Below are positions 62,704-64,000 of a stretch of DNA of 64,000 bases, in pieces. The position numbers were made by a program, and so were the translations under genes. The stretch's first letter is position 1. Each line of letters begins with the position of its first letter. The stretch comes from Syncephalis plumigaleata. Taxonomy: Eukaryota; Zoopagomycota; Zoopagomycetes; Zoopagales; Piptocephalidaceae. The DNA lies in assembly GCA_025201365.1 (NCBI GenBank), contig JAIXMF010000007.1, positions 496,001-560,000 of the forward strand, written 5' to 3'. The notes under the pieces were generated by a model that saw nothing but the letters and a program-made list of their open reading frames with translations, made no database searches and was not told where the DNA came from.

Positions 62704-64000
62704 ACTATCTAGCACAATGTGTATCTAGTGATATACTTGTGAAACACTTCTTGAACCACTCGAGTATACCTCCTATTGACTACACACTTGTACGACTGCT
62801 GTTGCTGCTGTTATTGTAGATGTTGTTGTAGTGTATTGATGGTAGTTTTCTAATTCGATCTACGTTAACTAATATTTGTATTTGGTGATGCGTCGTAGTA
62901 CACGTTGGCCAACCTAATAGTTCCTTGATTTGGAAATATAAGATAGCTTAAAAAAGGTATTCATATAAGGCCTGTGTAGTATCCGTGCCAGCCGAAATTG
63001 TATCTTGCCTATGTACTATAGTACGTGAAATGAGAGAGAAATGAGAGAGAAGAGAGAGAAGAAAGAGAGAACGAAGGTATGATATCAAAACGCAATAAGA
63101 GCACACGATTCGGCCAAGTATACTTGCTATCATAAAGGTGATTAGTCTATCTATAACGAATTATCATTCTACTTACCAGTGAAAGATTGATGCAAGTGTA
63201 ATGAAGAGAATACTATATGAAATGAAGTGAAATAGAAAGTCGTAGTAGTAGTAGTAGCTGTAGCTGTTACAGTTATTGTAGTAGTAACAAACAAACAAAC
63301 AAGTAGTAGTAGTAATATATTATATTATAGCAGTAACAGTGGTTGTAGTGAGCAATAGATAAAGTTTAAGTGTAGGCAGAGTAAAGAAGGAGGTGTGTAA
63401 TTACGTTTGAACAAGAATATTCTCAACTGCGACGATGATTAGTATTGTTTTAAACTGGTAACAAGCCAGTTTGAAAAGAAAGAAAGAAAGAAAGAAGAGA
63501 GCGGAGAAACAGACTAGTGTGTTTATGGGTGAGGTTGCGCGGATAGAAAATGAGGAAAAAGATACGCACACACAGAGAAAGAGAGCAAGAGAGAGCAAGA
63601 GAGAGAGAGAACAACAAGTCTGCCATCACAAACACACAAACGAATGGAAATGAGCAGGCCAACGCTAAACGGGGTGATGCCAATGAAGGAATAATTCAGG
63701 CACACCATACTATACAAGATATTAGATACTGCCCTACACACACTGCATCACACATACACACATGTATACATACATACATACATAAAATATATACATGCAC
63801 GGTTAGTTAATTAGTTAGTAAGTAATCTATTAATATACTCCTACACTTGTATGAGTGTAGGAGTGTAAAGTTGAGTGTGAATATTAACAAGGAAATGCTA
63901 TTGGTCGGAGTTTAATGATACGATTTTAAAGAGTAGCACACTTTAGCTGGAGAACAAAGTGGATACACAAGATGTAATTGTACGGCTAAGGTGTACTTTT
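62704..64000. promoter_or_regulatory. Upstream region of RasGEF 2
   Basis: About 1.3 kb to the window end without a supported gene. It has GTA repeats near 63243-63257, ACAA repeats near 63290-63301, GAAA runs near 63475-63496, GA-rich purine tracts near 63030-63075 and 63580-63612, and an ACATAC run near 63764-63783. These read as a long pyrimidine-rich leader of RasGEF 2. Short ORFs are products of the repeats. Confidence 0.5.
63838..63863. repeat. Perfect 10-bp inverted repeat with 6-base loop
   Basis: CTCCTACACT (63838-63847) pairs with AGTGTAGGAG (63854-63863) around the loop TGTATG. No T run follows, and no gene is adjacent within the window, so its role is unknown. Confidence 0.7.

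Overview
The window reads as nuclear DNA of a fungus, most likely an early-diverging lineage. The evidence is a fungal-type PKC1 (HR1-HR1-C2-C1-C1-kinase), a CDC25-like SH3-RasGEF, Swd2, cyclin C, Cox23-like, translin and Snu66/SART1 orthologues. Genes are compact and most are cut by many short introns (about 50-100 nt) with GTAAGT-like donors and CTAAC/CTAAT branch sites. I cannot name the species.

Layout. 0-13 kb: TPR-protein tail, MAPR/cytochrome-b5-like protein, a secreted protein, 2-oxoadipate dehydrogenase E1 (DHTKD1-like), ribosomal P1, Swd2/WDR82, a hotdog thioesterase, translin. 13-19 kb: a DUF4209/ERMARD-like protein, a Cox23-like protein and a CaaX-box protein. 19-23 kb: a 4.1 kb TA-flanked, inverted-repeat DNA transposon whose only gene is a Fanzor (eukaryotic TnpB-like RNA-guided nuclease). 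23-49 kb: PCID2/Thp1-like protein, cyclin C, PKC1, a 517-bp internally deleted copy of the Fanzor element, mitochondrial glycerol-3-phosphate dehydrogenase, 2-hydroxyacyl-CoA lyase, a second thioesterase, a secreted precursor with dibasic sites, SART1, and RasGEF 1. 50-64 kb: F-box protein, a decaying tandem family of coiled-coil genes, a DNAJC30-like J-protein, a third element of the Fanzor family, a gene built from consecutive single-codon micro-exons, and a second RasGEF.

The most unusual locus is at 57018-58033. A signal-peptide exon is followed by ten consecutive micro-exons (nine of 3 nt, one of 6 nt), each framed by AG and GTAAGT-like sites and separated by 55-97 nt introns with branch-site motifs. 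Spliced together they give a 45-residue secreted peptide precursor with a dibasic site and a stop codon that is itself split across an intron. The second notable system is the Fanzor transposon with its two defective relatives; all three sit 50-115 bp upstream of a host start codon.

Several conserved genes (thioesterase, CaaX protein, PCID2, PKC1) need one missing base to keep frame. This suggests assembly deletions, but the pattern deserves a check. Ras/PKC signalling is well represented (two RasGEFs, PKC1, a prenylated protein), as are mitochondrial genes (GPDH, DHTKD1, Cox23-like, J-protein). I see no operon-like logic linking them.
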